64,000 bases of DNA from Laburnicola sp. R22_1 (GCA_014281115.1 JACONQ010000004.1:1426001-1490000); one strand, 5' to 3'; shown: positions 46,630 through 59,545, counted from the stretch's first letter. Notes: generated by a model from the letters alone, not told the origin. Numbers and translations: made by a program.

Positions 46630-48842
46630 CTCGCTTGTAAAATGTAAATGAACACAGTGAAACGCCGATCGCCGCTGCCTGACGTCAAGAAGGGCGCCGT
46701 TTCAAACAAAGAGAGGAAGAGAAAATGTGGGAGCCCCGCGATGGCAGCGGGTGCGCTGTGAAGGTAGAGCGGCGCGGGTTGGTGAAGTTAAAGAGGGGCG
46801 CGGATACGGCGCCAAGGCCCGGATGCAGCTGCACACAAGCAGCCTTGCCCTGCAGATCCGCTGTCCTGCTTGCAGAAGAAGAGGAGAGATGGCGTGATGA
46901 GAATGGGAGGAGCGGAGCAGCAGTAGGTAGATTGGGTAGTCAGATATAAGCGTCCGCCGCGTCCTGACGCAGATCGAGGCGCGAGAGTCAACACTTTGGC
47001 GGCGAGGACAAAGACACCGCTAGCAAAAGCGCGGCGGCTGCTGAGCACTCCCAGGTCAGCTTACGACAACGTGGACGGGCTGCGAAGTGGTCGAATGATG
47101 GAGCGGATGGGGCCAATCCCGTGCACTAGAGCTGCAGCTAAACGCCGTTCAGCTGGTGCTCGTGCCGATGTGGACGACGACAACGACGGTCAGCGCAGAG
47201 GAGGGCAGTTGAAGAGAAGCGTGCGTTGCAAACAGCAGAGAAGGTGCAGTTCTTTGAGGTACAAGGTAGTGTGCAGGTAGCTGGGGATTCGGGTTGGAGC
47301 TTCCACGCCAACGATTTCCGTGCGTGCCGTGGTGAGGTTACCATTCACGGTAGACGCGGGCGCTAGACAGGAGGTGCGAGCGAGCTGCTTCATTTATGAC
47401 ATCATCGGGGCATCTCTGCCCTTCGCTGAAAATACATCCCTGCAATATCGAGATCTCAATTGAAAGTGCGATCAATACTATGTCCAAAACCTGAATACCA
47501 CAGCGCTACCACCAAAGCGGACCATGCTCCGAAGACTGAAACCATGCGCGGAAAAGGATGAGGCTTGGGACGCGGAGACCCTGGCCAAGAGCACCAAAGT
47601 GATCCAGCATCGTCGCCTATCACAGGCGTCCCTCTGATCCGCCCGTCACCATCTGCAAGGCTCAACCTACCCGGTACCACGCGGGCGAATGCAACCTTCA
47701 ACACATCTCTCGCCTCGCGCGCGCTGTCAGCCGACCGCTTGTCCTGCAACAAACTCTTGAAACCAGGTCGGTGACCGCCTTGTCGCTTTGTTATCGTGAT
47801 TCGTGACGAGCACGCCCTGCTTCTTCGGGCCGTTGTGTCCAAGGTTGTTGCATATTACTTTGGAGCCGCTCGGAAACTAACCGAAGCGCGGGCCTGCATG
47901 TGCAGCTGTACCGCCGTGGTACCCTTGCGCTCGTATAGATGCTCGAGCCCGTATTTGCTTCCCCGCCTCATGTCATGTTGGGACGCCGACCAAGTCCATC
48001 CATCGCCTTCCTCGACTGGTTAATGAGCGCCCAGACCACGTGGCATTCACTGAGCGACAAGACCACATGTGATTGTCGTCGCAGCATACCCGCTGCCGAG
48101 ACCAGCCAGCCCGGCAAATCCGCACAATTGAGGAGAGCTCGAAAGTCGTGGGCAGCTCGACCAAAGGACAACGGTTGGCGTTGCGGACATGGCCGCTCTC
48201 ACAGAATTTCCGGAAAGAGAGGGTGCGCTGATCGTTGCCTCCTCGGTGCCAGAGCGTGGGAGAACGCTTGCCCCGCCGACCCCACGCACCGTGCAGCAGA
48301 TCTAGTTCATCTGTAAAGCTCGTGGGACGGTGGGACGGACAGGAGGCCGTAGTGCTTGACTGGAGTCTGGATATAGACGGAGATCTAGTGTGCAGATAAC
48401 AAAGAAAAATAAATGCCTCGAGCCTATGGACCGGGCTGGCGAGTTTGATGCGCCGTTTCACCCAGCTGTTCAGTCAGGTAGGTAGGTCGATAATCTTGAA
48501 CTGAGATACTGTAGGCTGGTTTCTTGGGCCGATTTGCGTCGTACGACATGTGAGTTGATCTCACCCTGGTACAGATCGTGCATTACCCGATCGGGGTAGG
48601 CAGTGTTCAGTTTTGCCTGCACTGAGCGGTCCGTGCTGCGTGCTCGCGGGCGGGCGCCGGGATGGCAAGCTAGCGACGCCGGACAGACATTTGTTGGTGG
48701 AACTTGTTCGCAAGGCTTTGATAACGGTGTGTAATAATTAAGCTTTCGAAAGACTTGACAAGTTGAGACACGGAGCCGTTGACTGCTTACGAAGGCTTAT
48801 AGTTCGGTCTAGCTCCGCGAGACTCTACACTACCCTTGACAC
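46630..48842. other. Long intergenic region (2.2 kb)
   Basis: No gene supported. Open frames up to about 160 codons occur on both strands in the GC-rich parts (for example 47973-48461 minus) but overlap each other, lack domains and have no splice pattern. The region near 46630-47400 may be a long 5' leader and promoter of the gene at 45510-46629. Confidence 0.4.
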
Positions 48843-49673
48843 TCAGTAGATACCGGGGATAAGCCGATACTTTGTCTGCTTCTTGAAGTCCTGCCAATCA
48901 TCTCCGTATCGCTTCTCGCAGTACTCGTTTAAGATGGGTACCGCTCGCTTGGCGAAATCCATGAAGAAGAACGTTCCAACGATAGCTCCCATGATCCAAC
49001 CCCCACCTGTAAGAGCGTAGGCGCCCCTCCAGATTGTATAACCACCGTAGTTGATATGCCTTGCAAAACTCCATAGCCCTCCAGTGTACGGTTTGCCCTT
49101 GTTCTTGGGGTCGTCCTTGAACCGCTTCCGCTGAACTTCCGAGATGAGCTCGGTGAGAAGACCTGCTACGTACAACGCACCACCCACGAGAAGCGCAGGT
49201 TGAGGGAAGTCGGATTCGAGCGAAGCCGAGGTTGCGCGGAGGAGGAAGGCGTATGAGCTGACGCTGTTAAACACTGTATTGAAGGCTGAGATGACCATGG
49301 CGTTGTTGACATTCATAGGTTCGCCCGATACTCCGACGGCCCAAATGTTCTGCTTCAGAGCACTCCCTACTGCCATGCTTAGGAGCACCAGTCGATATGG
49401 GGATAGACCGAGCCCATCAATGGCAGCGATGCCCGTATGCGCCGGTATTCCTGGTGGCAGAGTGCGCAGCCCGAGTCGATGCAGAAGGCCGGTGCCGGTG
49501 CCATGAGCTAGGATGGAGTATTGGACAAGAGGGTCGATGGCTCGGAGAAGGGCGAAGACCGATGTGTAGTCGCCGCGAGATATAAGGTCGCGCTTTTTGG
49601 CATCTTCGGTGCGAGGGTCGTTCGCGCGCGCTTCGTCATAGCCCTTGGTGTTGGGTATGAAGTTACTCGGCAT
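48843..49673 (-). CDS. DUF1295-type membrane protein (steroid 5-alpha-reductase/ICMT-like fold)
   Basis: Single exon of 276 residues. Several hydrophobic segments are visible (YRLVLLSMAVGSALKQNIWA, ALLVGGALYVAGLLTELISE, GGWIMGAIVGTFFFMDFAKR). The C-terminal part has the signature of the DUF1295 family: GLWSFARHINYGGYTIWRGA and LNEYCEKRYGDDWQDFKKQT, which in related reductases and methyltransferases binds the cofactor. The true substrate is unknown, though sterol or lipid reduction is plausible. The ATG at 49673 is preferred over an upstream in-frame ATG (49703) because conserved sequence begins with MPSNFIPNTKGYDEAR. Confidence 0.85.
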   Translation of the reverse strand: MPSNFIPNTKGYDEARANDPRTEDAKKRDLISRGDYTSVFALLRAIDPLVQYSILAHGTGTGLLHRLGLRTLPPGIPAHTGIAAIDGLGLSPYRLVLLSMAVGSALKQNIWAVGVSGEPMNVNNAMVISAFNTVFNSVSSYAFLLRATSASLESDFPQPALLVGGALYVAGLLTELISEVQRKRFKDDPKNKGKPYTGGLWSFARHINYGGYTIWRGAYALTGGGWIMGAIVGTFFFMDFAKRAVPILNEYCEKRYGDDWQDFKKQTKYRLIPGIY

Positions 49674-50674
49674 GGTGAATCTGAGATGAATGGACGCATG
49701 CACGAACAGTAATCCGAGTTGGAGAGCGCACGACGAGAAAGCCTGGCGGAAGCTACGGTGATCTCAGATGGGGTTCCGGAAGCTGGGTGGCGTGTCGCAC
49801 GAGATAAGAGGAATGGAAGGATCCTGCACCTACAAACGTAACAGCGCGTTGCAGTGTGCGCAAGAGCACGCCTCTTGTATATAGGTGAGTTCCGCCCTAT
49901 TACTCTCTCTCGGTGTTGAGCTCCCTCACTAGCGGATGTTCGCCATGCTTATCGCAAAGCATCGGACATTAACCAATGACGACGACACACAGAGTGTTGA
50001 TGTCAGCGCCTGTTTATTCAGCCTGTAGCGTAGCAGCAAAGGCTTCGGGGAGCTCAAACAGGTGAATTATCGGCCAGGCGTCAGATATTCCTATGTACTC
50101 AGGCCGAGTATGGTGAGAGGACCCTGCAAGCAGAATTTTAAACTAATTCCATACTGGGTTGCTGGGTCGTCCCTTCTGTGGCGATATCTTAGAACTGTAT
50201 GTTGTCTTGTCTTTGACTCTCTGGAGAGGTATCACGTAACAAGGAACAAGCTGCACCAGTGTGGAGGTGACGAGAGGAGCATCCTGATGGGGAATGGTGG
50301 GCAGGCGCGTGTTCAGATGATGTCGTGCAGTAGCTCCCCGCGCACCCTCAATTCAATAATACGTTCCTTTCTCATCACCACACAAAGACATTTTTGGAGT
50401 GTCTCTTTGATTCGATGACATCGAGTCATCTACCATTGTTCTCTTGATAGCCAGGTGGCGCGTCACAGCTTGCGCGATTTCCCTCCCCTCGTGCGTGTAG
50501 CACTATCACACCTCTCGCAGGACTTTCCCCATTTCTACTCGACCTTCCTCAAAATCGCAACCCTTATGCAACCCGAACCGAGCTCGACTCAACCCAGAAC
50601 CTCGACCACGATTCATCTATCAATCACTCATCTTTTGTCCCTTATCCATTTCCATGTCAATGTTGAAGTAATCA
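49674..50674. other. Divergent intergenic region between the DUF1295 gene and the DNA ligase gene
   Basis: 1.0 kb; should hold both promoters. Open frames at 50062-50418 and 50455-50805 are unsupported; the second overlaps the ligase first exon in another frame. Nothing else recognised. Confidence 0.4.
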
Positions 50675-53661
50675 ATGGTTTTTTCTTTCGGCGACATATG
50701 CATCTTGCTAGAAGGGGTGGAGAAGGTTTCGACACGGCGGCCGCGATACGCCCCGGGCAAGGAGCAACAATATATTCAGCAACATATAAGGAGGTGGTTC
50801 AATGACCACAGAAGAGCCCTCGGTTAGTAAATTCTAGACACGCGATGCAACGAGTTGGGCCATGCGCTGACCATACTAGATGACCCCGAGACGCCCGGCG
50901 CTGCTATACTCTCGGCAATATTCCCTCATAGGCGGAAAGACAGAGTGTACGGGCTGAAACCACGCTTGCTCTCTAAAAAGATTGGCAAGCTTCTGAATTT
51001 TAGTAATCTACAGCGAGCGGTCTTCAATGGTTGGACCACGGGCGTACATGGTGATTTGGGTCGATACACTGAGCTTGCGTTCAAGCCTTGGGACGGTGAG
51101 TAACTCCAAGTCCCATACAGTGTCGGCTCATGTACTACGTCTCCTGACTATGCACATGATGGGAACTAATGGTTTGGCGCTAATCGCATGCGAGAGACAT
51201 GCTAATCGTACGTCCACTTTGTAGGCACTTTCAAGACAAAACGCATCATCCCGATTGAACGAGTGGATAACTTGCTCGTCCAGTTGGCAGCGAAATATCG
51301 ATTTTCCGACCCCAGCATACAACAGCAGCGCGACTGGCACATGAGCACGGATGCCGAGCTGCAATACGTCCTGAATCGACTGGAATCTTGGGAGGCTAAG
51401 TGGTTTGTCAGACTCCTTCTGCGAGAGTATACTACAATCTCTCTCGATGAGGCATATATCGTTCAGCAGTATCATTTTCTACTGCCTTATCTTTTGAAGT
51501 TCCAAAATGACTTCGATGCCGCTCTCAGCATGCTACGAGGAGAACTGAGCTGCTACCCATCTGCCCCAGAAACGCTACAAGAGAAGGTGTTGCGGGTGGA
51601 GGCAGGACGACTTTTGAAAGCAGTAGTTGGTATCAAAGTTGCGCGACCAGATTTTGCCAAGGCTTGGTCGTTCAAGCACTGTATACAGCTGGTAGGCCGG
51701 CGAGTGTGGGCCGCCGAAGTCAAGTACGACGGTGAATACTGTGAGTCGCCTCATGATCAAGCAATCGGTCAAAAATATCGGTAGAACAACGTACGTAAGC
51801 TAATCATCTACAGGTGAGATCCATATCGATCTGGAAAGCGCCTCAAACGACATCAAGATATTTTCGAAGAATGGCAAAGACGCAACAGTGGACCGTGAGC
51901 CTCTGCATGGTATCATTCGCAACGCCTTGCGAATAGGACAACCGGGTTGCATCTTCAAGCGAAACTGTATCCTGCTCGCGGAAATGGTGCTCTATAGCGA
52001 CAGGGAGCGCAAGATACTCTCATTTTCCAAGATCCGCAAGCACATCAAGCGATCAGGGTCTTTCCTCGGTACGCTGCAGGACTCACTTCCTCACGAATGG
52101 GAGCATTTGATGCTGGTCTTCTTCGATGTCCTGGTGTTGGACGACGAGCCTATCATGCGCGATTGTCTTCAGAAACGACGGAAAGTCCTACGGGATCTTG
52201 TTCACAATATCCCCGGTCGTTCCCAGCGTTCCGAATGGGCATTGCTAAATTTCAAATCAGAAGACGGCATCACCGACGTTAAGCAAGCTTTTGCTCGGTC
52301 GCTTGCCAACCGCCAAGAGGGCCTGATCTTGAAGCCTTTGGGTGTGCCTTACTTTCCACTACTCTCGGGAGTCGATCACTACCAGTCAGGCTACTTTATC
52401 AAACTAGAAAAGGATTACCTAGGCGATATGGGTGGCCAAAGGGATTTGGAAGACTTTGCCATTGTCGGCGCATGTTTCGATCCGCAAGTGGCGCCGAAGA
52501 CAGATCTCAAATTACTTCACTGGACAGATTTCCACATTGGCTGTGTAACGAATAAGTCGGCCGTACAGCGCTTGTTTGCGAGACCGAAGTTCAAGGTCGT
52601 AGGATGTCTCAGCCTCGATAGATGTATTCCAAAAAGCGAACTAAAGCACCTCAACGAGTTTGGGCAATTCCAGAAAGTGGACCTAGACCTCAATCACGCT
52701 ATCAACGAGTATGTCTGCCCAGTAAATGGTTTGTATGTGAGACATTCGCTAATCGTACACTACATAGTTTTGAGATTGACCATGGCAAAAACTACGATCG
52801 CCGCATGACCGTGGCTTTTAGGAAGCCCTTTGTTGCCGAGATACTAGGTAGTGGCTACGAGAAAGTGCAGAACGAGGCTTTTGAGATGCTTCGGCACCCA
52901 CGGATCAAAAAGATCCATCACGACCGTACCTGGGAAGATGCCGTTACTATGGACGAACTAGAGCGCATGGCAGAGGAGAAGTGGGATATTCCAGGTGTTG
53001 ATGAGCTGAACGGACACGCGAGAGATGTTGCTATCCTTGTGAAAAGGTATCGACGTGAGCTAGATTGTTCTCAAGGTATGTGTATTATATCTGTCGGCTA
53101 CAGGACAGTTCGTTTCATTATCCTTAAACTTTAGAGGTTTACTCGCATGACCTTTTACTGACGTGCCTTCATCTAGTTACTGTATCAGAATGCGAGACAA
53201 CACAAGAAACGACTCAGCGTACGAGCCAACCGATCATAGTAGGGTCAGCCACGCCCAGTGATGCGATTGTTCAGGAAACTCAGCAAACAGTGACGAACAC
53301 CTGCACAACGATCACAACGTCGCAATGCTCAGGAAGAACGTAAGGCAATGGATCGCGAGCCTCGAGAGAAGTCCGCAGCATACTCGTTCGCGAGGATACA
53401 TCGGAACGAGTTGACCCCGCGTATCCAACACCGTCGAATACTTCATTAGCGTCCTCCACAAAACAAAAGGGTAGCCCGGCAGCCGACATAGTGAGTCCAC
53501 CACCGAGCAAGCGGAGAAGAATTCGGAACCCGCTCGAGGATGCCCGCGGCAACAGGATCCTGGGCGCCTTTGATTACGACTCCCAGGATAAGGTTATACA
53601 CATTTATGCCGATGAGGGGTTGCGGGTGCAGGTACACGCTGGGCCACAGGCGAAGGAGTAG
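50675..53661 (+). CDS. ATP-dependent DNA ligase, fungal ligase-IV-like, without BRCT repeats
   Basis: Joins DNA nicks through an enzyme-AMP intermediate. Seven exons (50675-50822, 50880-51095, 51225-51740, 51814-52732, 52768-53075, 53177-53339, 53379-53661) give 850 residues in one frame. The start (MVFSFGDICILLEGVEKV) was found by extending the conserved N-terminal domain upstream through RRWFNDHRRAL. Catalytic motifs: I, VKYDGEYCEIHID with the nucleotidyl Lys; III, CILLAEMVLYSD; IV, QEGLILKP; V, YFIKLEKDYL. After the OB-fold (VAFRKPFVAEILG, RHPRIKKIHHDRTW) comes a Ser/Thr-rich tail and a basic PPPSKRRRIR, a likely nuclear signal. Ligase IV proper ends in two BRCT domains; none is visible. 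One inferred intron (52733-52767) is only 35 bp. Possibly a filamentous-fungus paralogue in repair. Confidence 0.88.
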
Positions 53662-54785
53662 TTTCTTCTTCTTTATTTTCCTTGTGATACCCAGAATCAT
53701 GATCATTTCTACGTTCTACTTTCTATCTATCATCGAGTCTGGAACATGGTTGCAGACAAACTAGGGCCACACGGGAAGGGTGCTGCCCTTGGATGCGAAT
53801 CAACAAGGCTGGATTGAATGAACGGAAGCAATTCAACCATGGCGAACAAGATTTCACGATTTTGAGTGATAGTAGATGGAGTATTTCAGACTAGGTAACA
53901 TGCAGGCGCGCTTAATGGAGCCCGCAGAGCACTGTTTCTGCATGGACGCAAAAGAGCTTTAGTCAGAGGGCGATTTGAAGGAGTCGGCTGACTTGGCAGC
54001 AAACGAGGCTGGATTGACAAACGCGTGCGTCCATGTGACTAGACTAACATTTATATAAAAGTGTGTGGGTCAGTTGTCTCAAGGTTGAGGTACGACATTC
54101 CCGCTTCGTGCTGGTGTCTTGTTCAACTGATATGTGCTGCCGATCTGTGAGCGACGACCTCATTCGCATACAATAAGACGTGAGTGGCCCTATGGTATAT
54201 AATATACAGGCATGGCATGTATACAAGCTGACTTCTGAGTAGTAGCTTAAGATTCCAAGGGAGGCTTGAAGCGAAATACAGGTGAGGCACCTAGGCCTCG
54301 CAATGCTCTCTGGGAGTTTGCATTTCCAGATATTACATGTACTCCATTCGTTCGTATCCGTTTATAGTCAGGCTTGACCTTTTACAGATTATAAGGCTTA
54401 ACAGCACACCCAAGGTTCAACAGCCAAAGTACGTGAAAAAAAAGGGCGCGATTGGGATTGAGACCTCAGTGGGGAGCCGAATGTGGCACCACGAGCTCCA
54501 GCATACAGGTCTTTCCATCAGTCTTGAAATTAGGAAAATACCAAGCAACGGAGTCGGGGTCGTTCACCGAGCAACCGAAGAGAGTGAAAGTCAAGCACAG
54601 TTCTGCACTCATGGCTCCGTTGCTAGGGAAAAGACATTTCACCACCACCTGGTCCAAGCTTATCTGCGCTCTATATAAATAATCGCCACCCTGCGTTTCC
54701 ACTTCCGCCGCTCGCGACACTCACGCGTCTCGATACCTCAACCTCCACAGTCACTTCGACTCAGGACCACGCTCTGCTAGAAACC
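53662..54785. other. Intergenic region before the proline-rich protein gene
   Basis: 1.1 kb without a supported gene; a TATA box lies near its right end. Confidence 0.4.
54671..54680 (+). promoter_or_regulatory. TATA box of the proline-rich protein gene
   Basis: The word ctatataaat at 54671-54680 is followed by a C/T-rich leader (about 54685-54780) and the ATG at 54786, 106 bp downstream of its end. This spacing and the pyrimidine-rich leader fit a core promoter of a strongly expressed fungal gene. Confidence 0.6.
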
Positions 54786-55740
54786 ATGGCCGGTAAACTT
54801 TCTCCCGTCCGCACGCGTCATTGCATTGAACGTGGTTGGAAATTGATATATGTTAGACCAAGACAACTCTACAGCGCACGATGCCATCGCTCCCTCGTCA
54901 GGCAGTGTACGCTCGCAACACCGCGCCGCCGCTGCCAGCAACACGTCGGATACCGGCCAGCAAGGGTCTTCCAGTGGGAACGAGGTCCGCAACAACCAAC
55001 ATGAGCGTGAGTATGTCATCCCCTTCAATCGGTACGACGCTCGTGCATCCCTGAGGGCGAGGCACAATCGAGGTGCTCCTCGTACCCACAACGCCCATCC
55101 CTCTCCTCCCAACCCCCATCAGCAAGGGTTCCAAAACCCAAGCCCAACCGCACCGAGCTTCCAGCATGGCACGCGCTTCCACGGTCTGGCCCAGCTGGTT
55201 CCCGATTCCGGCCTTCCGCACAACATACCCCCCGAAGGTATACTCATCCGGGGACCCCCTCACGCCACAGGAATGTTATATCACGTCCGCCCCGTCCCCG
55301 CGGTCGACCAGCGTCCTCTATCAACCTTCATGCCTGCAGACATGCAGTTCGGTCCGCCCCAGCAGCAGCCGCCGCCGCCACCGCCCATGCCCTACCATCG
55401 TCCAAGCAGAAGCTTCGATGATTCGTACACTCAGCCACCAGGCTTCGTGCCCACCCGGGGAGGCTTCGCTCCAGCTGTCACCCACTTGCGCGTCCCGGCC
55501 CGCTCGATGGCCCAGCAGCCGTGGCCTGCGCAGGCACGACCTACGTATCTCACCTTCAACACCATGCGCGCGACCAATCTATTCCAGTCCGTCCCCGCCA
55601 CGATGGCGGCACCGAGAGGCCAGACTCTGAGCTTGTCTGACCAGAAGGGCCGCGCTGCGACGATGGGGGGACCTGGAGGGCAGCAGGCGCGTCGCTCGGG
55701 GAGGAACAGGCCTGGCTTGCCTGAGGGCTGGGCAAACTAG
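54786..55740 (+). CDS. Proline/glutamine-rich protein of unknown function
   Basis: A 7-bp first exon (54786-54792, ATGGCCG) is spliced over a 64-bp intron (gtaaac...gttag) to 54857-55740, giving 296 residues beginning MADQDNSTAHDAIAP. The protein is low-complexity: Ser/Gln/Asn-rich N terminus, a QFGPPQQQPPPPPPMPYHRP run near residue 170, Gly/Arg-rich C terminus ending RSGRNRPGLPEGWAN. No domain, signal peptide or membrane segment is visible. It has a strong TATA box, so it is probably expressed. Such proteins often bind RNA or form assemblies, but that is a guess. Confidence 0.7.
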
Positions 55741-56869
55741 GGAGGCACGGAAGGGGATGGGGGATGTCGGCGGAGTCATGTTAGGATGGCGTTTCATGTG
55801 GTCGTGTCGACCTTACTCGGCTTGTTTTCTGTAAAGTAGTCTGGATTCGGTAGGAATGATAATGGTTCGTGGATTGATACAAGGTGCAATAAGGTCTATA
55901 TACAGTGTTTGTGTTACCTATCCTGGGGTACCACATGACGTGATTAGACTCTTGTCCTCGTATTGAGTATGCTAAGCTGTGATTTCTTCTTCTTTTACAT
56001 TTTGTGTTCTTCGTCTTCTCGGGTGCAGTCACAGTACTAGGACAAAAGTTTGACCACGTCGTGTTACCCCAGGGTAAGTAATACCAAGGTCAACTGTACT
56101 CAATCTTCTGTCCAATAGCTGTAGCTAGGCAGGATTTTGGCGGGCTAGATGGTCAGCTGTGTCATAGCGACTTCACTTGTAAACGTACCTGACGGTTAGC
56201 TGCTCATGGCAGGGATGCAGTCAACCTCGCGAGCGGGGACCAGCCAAAGTCAACCTACCTACAATTGATTGCCGGGAAAACCATCTCGGCTGTAATCGTA
56301 CCGAGACCACCACCCATGAGACCTGTGCCTCTCTATCCATCAAATCCAATAACCAATTCTCTTGGATTTTAATAATCACCGTACCCTAGGTACTCAGAGT
56401 TGAAACGCATCTCATGCCAGGCCTACCCAATCGCCCAACAAACTCAACATCCCTCTCTCCACACGAAGGAAGAAGCACGACGCAACCCCACCGCACACAA
56501 CACCCCCCACAGCACGCCCTCCAACCTGTTTCCCATGAACATTCCCGCCCTCCTCCCCCCTGCCGAGCCATCCATATGACATTGACGCATCCCAGCTAGC
56601 GCGCGGTACCCCGCAGCCACAACCGTACGGGCTACTCTATCGGGCTAAAAGGGACAAGCAAGCGTGCCGGTTCCTGCATATTGAAAAAATGATCTTGCTC
56701 GCGATGTAACGCGACAGCAGCACACGGCCCTTGGGTCCCGTCCTGCCAAATGCGGTTGGAATCCGCGGGTTATATGAGTTGCAGGGACGCGCTCGGGGGC
56801 GCGCTGCGCCCGACTTCCCACTCGACTTTGGTTCTTGGAGAGGCCGAATCTTTGTACGCGATTTGAATC
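55741..56869. other. Intergenic region before the GH92 gene
   Basis: 1.1 kb without a supported gene; holds the 3' flank of the proline-rich gene and the promoter of the GH92 gene. A run of short CA/CCA-rich words lies at 56440-56580. Confidence 0.4.
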
Positions 56870-59545
56870 ATGCGGTTTGGATATGCGATTGGGGTCGTTT
56901 GCGCGGCGGTTGGGGGTGTGAAGGCTAGGACGCCGTTTGAGCATGTCGATCCGCTCATTGGGACCGTCAATGGAGGTTTGTATGCGCGGATTAGGTCCTG
57001 GATGGTTTTTGATGGTGTGCAGGACATGTTTTCCCTGGAGCGACGTTACCATTCGGTGGGTTCAACAAGTTGCCCCAGAGCGATCAAGATGCTCATCGGA
57101 TACAGGCATGGCGAAAGCAGGACCCGACACGGATGGCGAGAACCAGGGCGGCTTCAGCTCCGACAACAGCTCCATCATAGGTTTCTCGCACATGCACGAC
57201 TCGGGAACCGGAGGTGTAAGCTCGCTCCCTCCCTCCAGGAGTGCTGAGTATATACTGATACGAGCAGGCCGCGTCCTTGGGCAACTTCCCCATCTTCCCA
57301 CAAGCCGGCTGCCCAAACGGCGATGTCAATGCCTGCAACTTTACCTCCTGGGAGCGCGCAACTCCGCGCATAAATGGCACAGTATACGCCAAACCAGGAT
57401 ACTTCGACATCACACTCGCGTCGCAGATCCGCGCCGAAATGACCGTCACGAATCGCACGGCGCTGTATCGCTTTACGTTCCCGGAGACGCCTTCGACGCC
57501 CAATACGGTGCTGAACCCGCTTATTTTGCTCGAGTTGACGGATCTCCCTGTAACGAGGACCAACGGCACCATTAATATCAATCCTGAATCAGGACGCTTG
57601 ACGGGTGGCGGCACTTTTAGTCCCAGTTTCGGCATCGGGCGCTACTCGTCGTACTTTTGTGCTGATTTCCAAGGCGCGCAGGTCAAGGACTCGGGCGTGT
57701 TTACCAACTCGCGAGCCGGGAGGGCCGACTCTATCAAGGTCATTACTGAGACGGAAAGATACGCCGAACGCCCAGCTGGCGGATGGGTACAGTTCGAAAA
57801 GCCCACGAGCGACAATCAGATCCTCGTGCGCGTCGGAATGTCTTTCATCAGCGAGGAGCGTGCTTGTGAGAACGCCGAGCGAGAACTTGCTTCTTTCGAC
57901 TTTGACGGCACCGTCGCGGCTGCGGAGAAGGCCTGGACGGAGAAGCTCGATGTTATCACCATCGAGGCTGGGAACGCGAGCGAGGTGATCCAAACCGCGT
58001 TTTGGAGCGGCGTGTATCGCACGATGATCAGTCCGCAAGACTACACTGGCGAGAATCCGCTGTGGCAGTCGGACGAGCCGTACTATGACAGCTACTATTG
58101 TATCTGGGATAGCTTCAGGAGTATCCATCCGTTGATCACGTTGTTGGATCCGCACAGTCAGACGTTGATGGTGAGGAGTCTGTTGGATATATACCGACAT
58201 GAGGGGAAGCTGCCGGATTGCCGGATGAGCTTCTGTAAAGGTGTGTTGATGGAAATCGACCTGGACGGAGTCATCACTGACCAGATTTAGGGTTTACCCA
58301 AGGTGGCTCAAACGCGGATATCGTCATCGTAGATGCGTACCTGAAGAACATAACCGCAGGTATCGACTGGGATCTTGCGTACGAAGCTCTCATCTCAGAC
58401 GCCGAGGTCGAGCCTCCAAACTGGGATATCGAAGGCGAGTCGACCTCTCCCCTCTCTCTGCCTCTCTCAACTAACAATCCCCAGGCCGGGGTGGTCTAGA
58501 GTCCTGGAAAAATCTCGGCTACATCCCAACCGAAAACCTCGACCTGGAAGGCGTGGGCACTGAAACGCGGTCCATCTCCCGCACCGTCGAATACGCCTAC
58601 GACGACTTCGTCATCGCCACGCTCGCCCTCGCCCTCGGCCACACCGCAGACTACAACAAGTACCTCGGCCGCTCGGGCAACTACTACAACATGTTCAAAG
58701 CAGACCAAACCTCGTCCATCGACGGCGTCGACACGGGCTTCGTAGGCTTCCTGCAGCCGCGCTACATGAACGGCACATGGGGCTTCCAAGACCCCATCTA
58801 CTGCAGCCCCCTGATGGACTTCACCGGCTGCTACCTGAACCCGGACGGCGGCGAGACGTACGAAGGCCCCGTCTGGCTGTACACGTTCTTCGCGCCGGGC
58901 GACATGAAGACGCTGGTCAAGACGCTCGGCGGCGCCGACGCCTTCGTCAAGCGCCTCGATTTCTTCCACGACTCGGGCATGGCCTACATCGGCGACGAGC
59001 AGGCCTTCCTCAAAGTCTTCTTGTACCACTACGCCGGCCGGCCCGCCAAATCCGCCGAACGCGCAAACTTTTACATCCCCTCGCAGTTCAACGATAGCAT
59101 TAATGGGATACCGGGTAACGACGATAGCGGCGCGATGGGCTCCTTTGCGGCCCTCACCATGATGGGTATTTTCCCCAATGCAGGGCAGGATGTGTATTTT
59201 ATCACGCCGCCGTTCTTTGAGTCGGTATCGATTAAAAATGGACAGACGGGGAAGACGGCGACGATTCGGAATGTCAATTTTGATCCCACGGGGAAGAATG
59301 TCTATGTTCAGTCTGCGAGGTTGAATGGTGAGGTGTATACGCGGAACTGGCTGCAGCATAGCTTTTTTCTGGAGGGGGGTACGCTGGAACTTGTGCTTGG
59401 GGCCAGCGAGAGTGACTGGGGAACGAGGGACGAGGATGTTCCGCCTAGTTTGGGGCCGTTTGGTAATCATGGGACGAATGGGACGAATGGGACGGTGGGG
59501 AGGAGGTGGGAGATGGGGGAGGTGCCGAAGTTGGATTTTTTGTAG
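56870..59545 (+). CDS. Secreted alpha-1,2-mannosidase, glycoside hydrolase family 92
   Basis: Calcium-dependent exo-alpha-mannosidase that trims mannose from glycoproteins or mannans; secreted. Six exons (56870-56975, 57023-57055, 57106-57215, 57268-58240, 58291-58434, 58485-59545) give 808 residues. A signal peptide (MRFGYAIGVVCAAVGGVKA) precedes the family start HVDPLIGTVNGGHVFPGATL; the second exon is only 33 bp. Other GH92 blocks are GFSHMHDSGTGG, YCIWDSFRSIHPLI, EYAYDDFVIATLALALG, YEGPVWLYTFFAPGD and GNDDSGAMGSFAAL with the acidic catalytic residues typical of the family. Several N-glycosylation sites, and a GTNGTNGT repeat near the C terminus. The intron at 58435-58484 uses a GC donor (gcgagt...cccag) and produces the conserved EGRGGLESW. 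Confidence 0.92.

Noticed and set aside
47973..48461. 162-codon minus-strand frame
   Set aside because: No similarity and overlaps other equally long frames; treated as non-coding.
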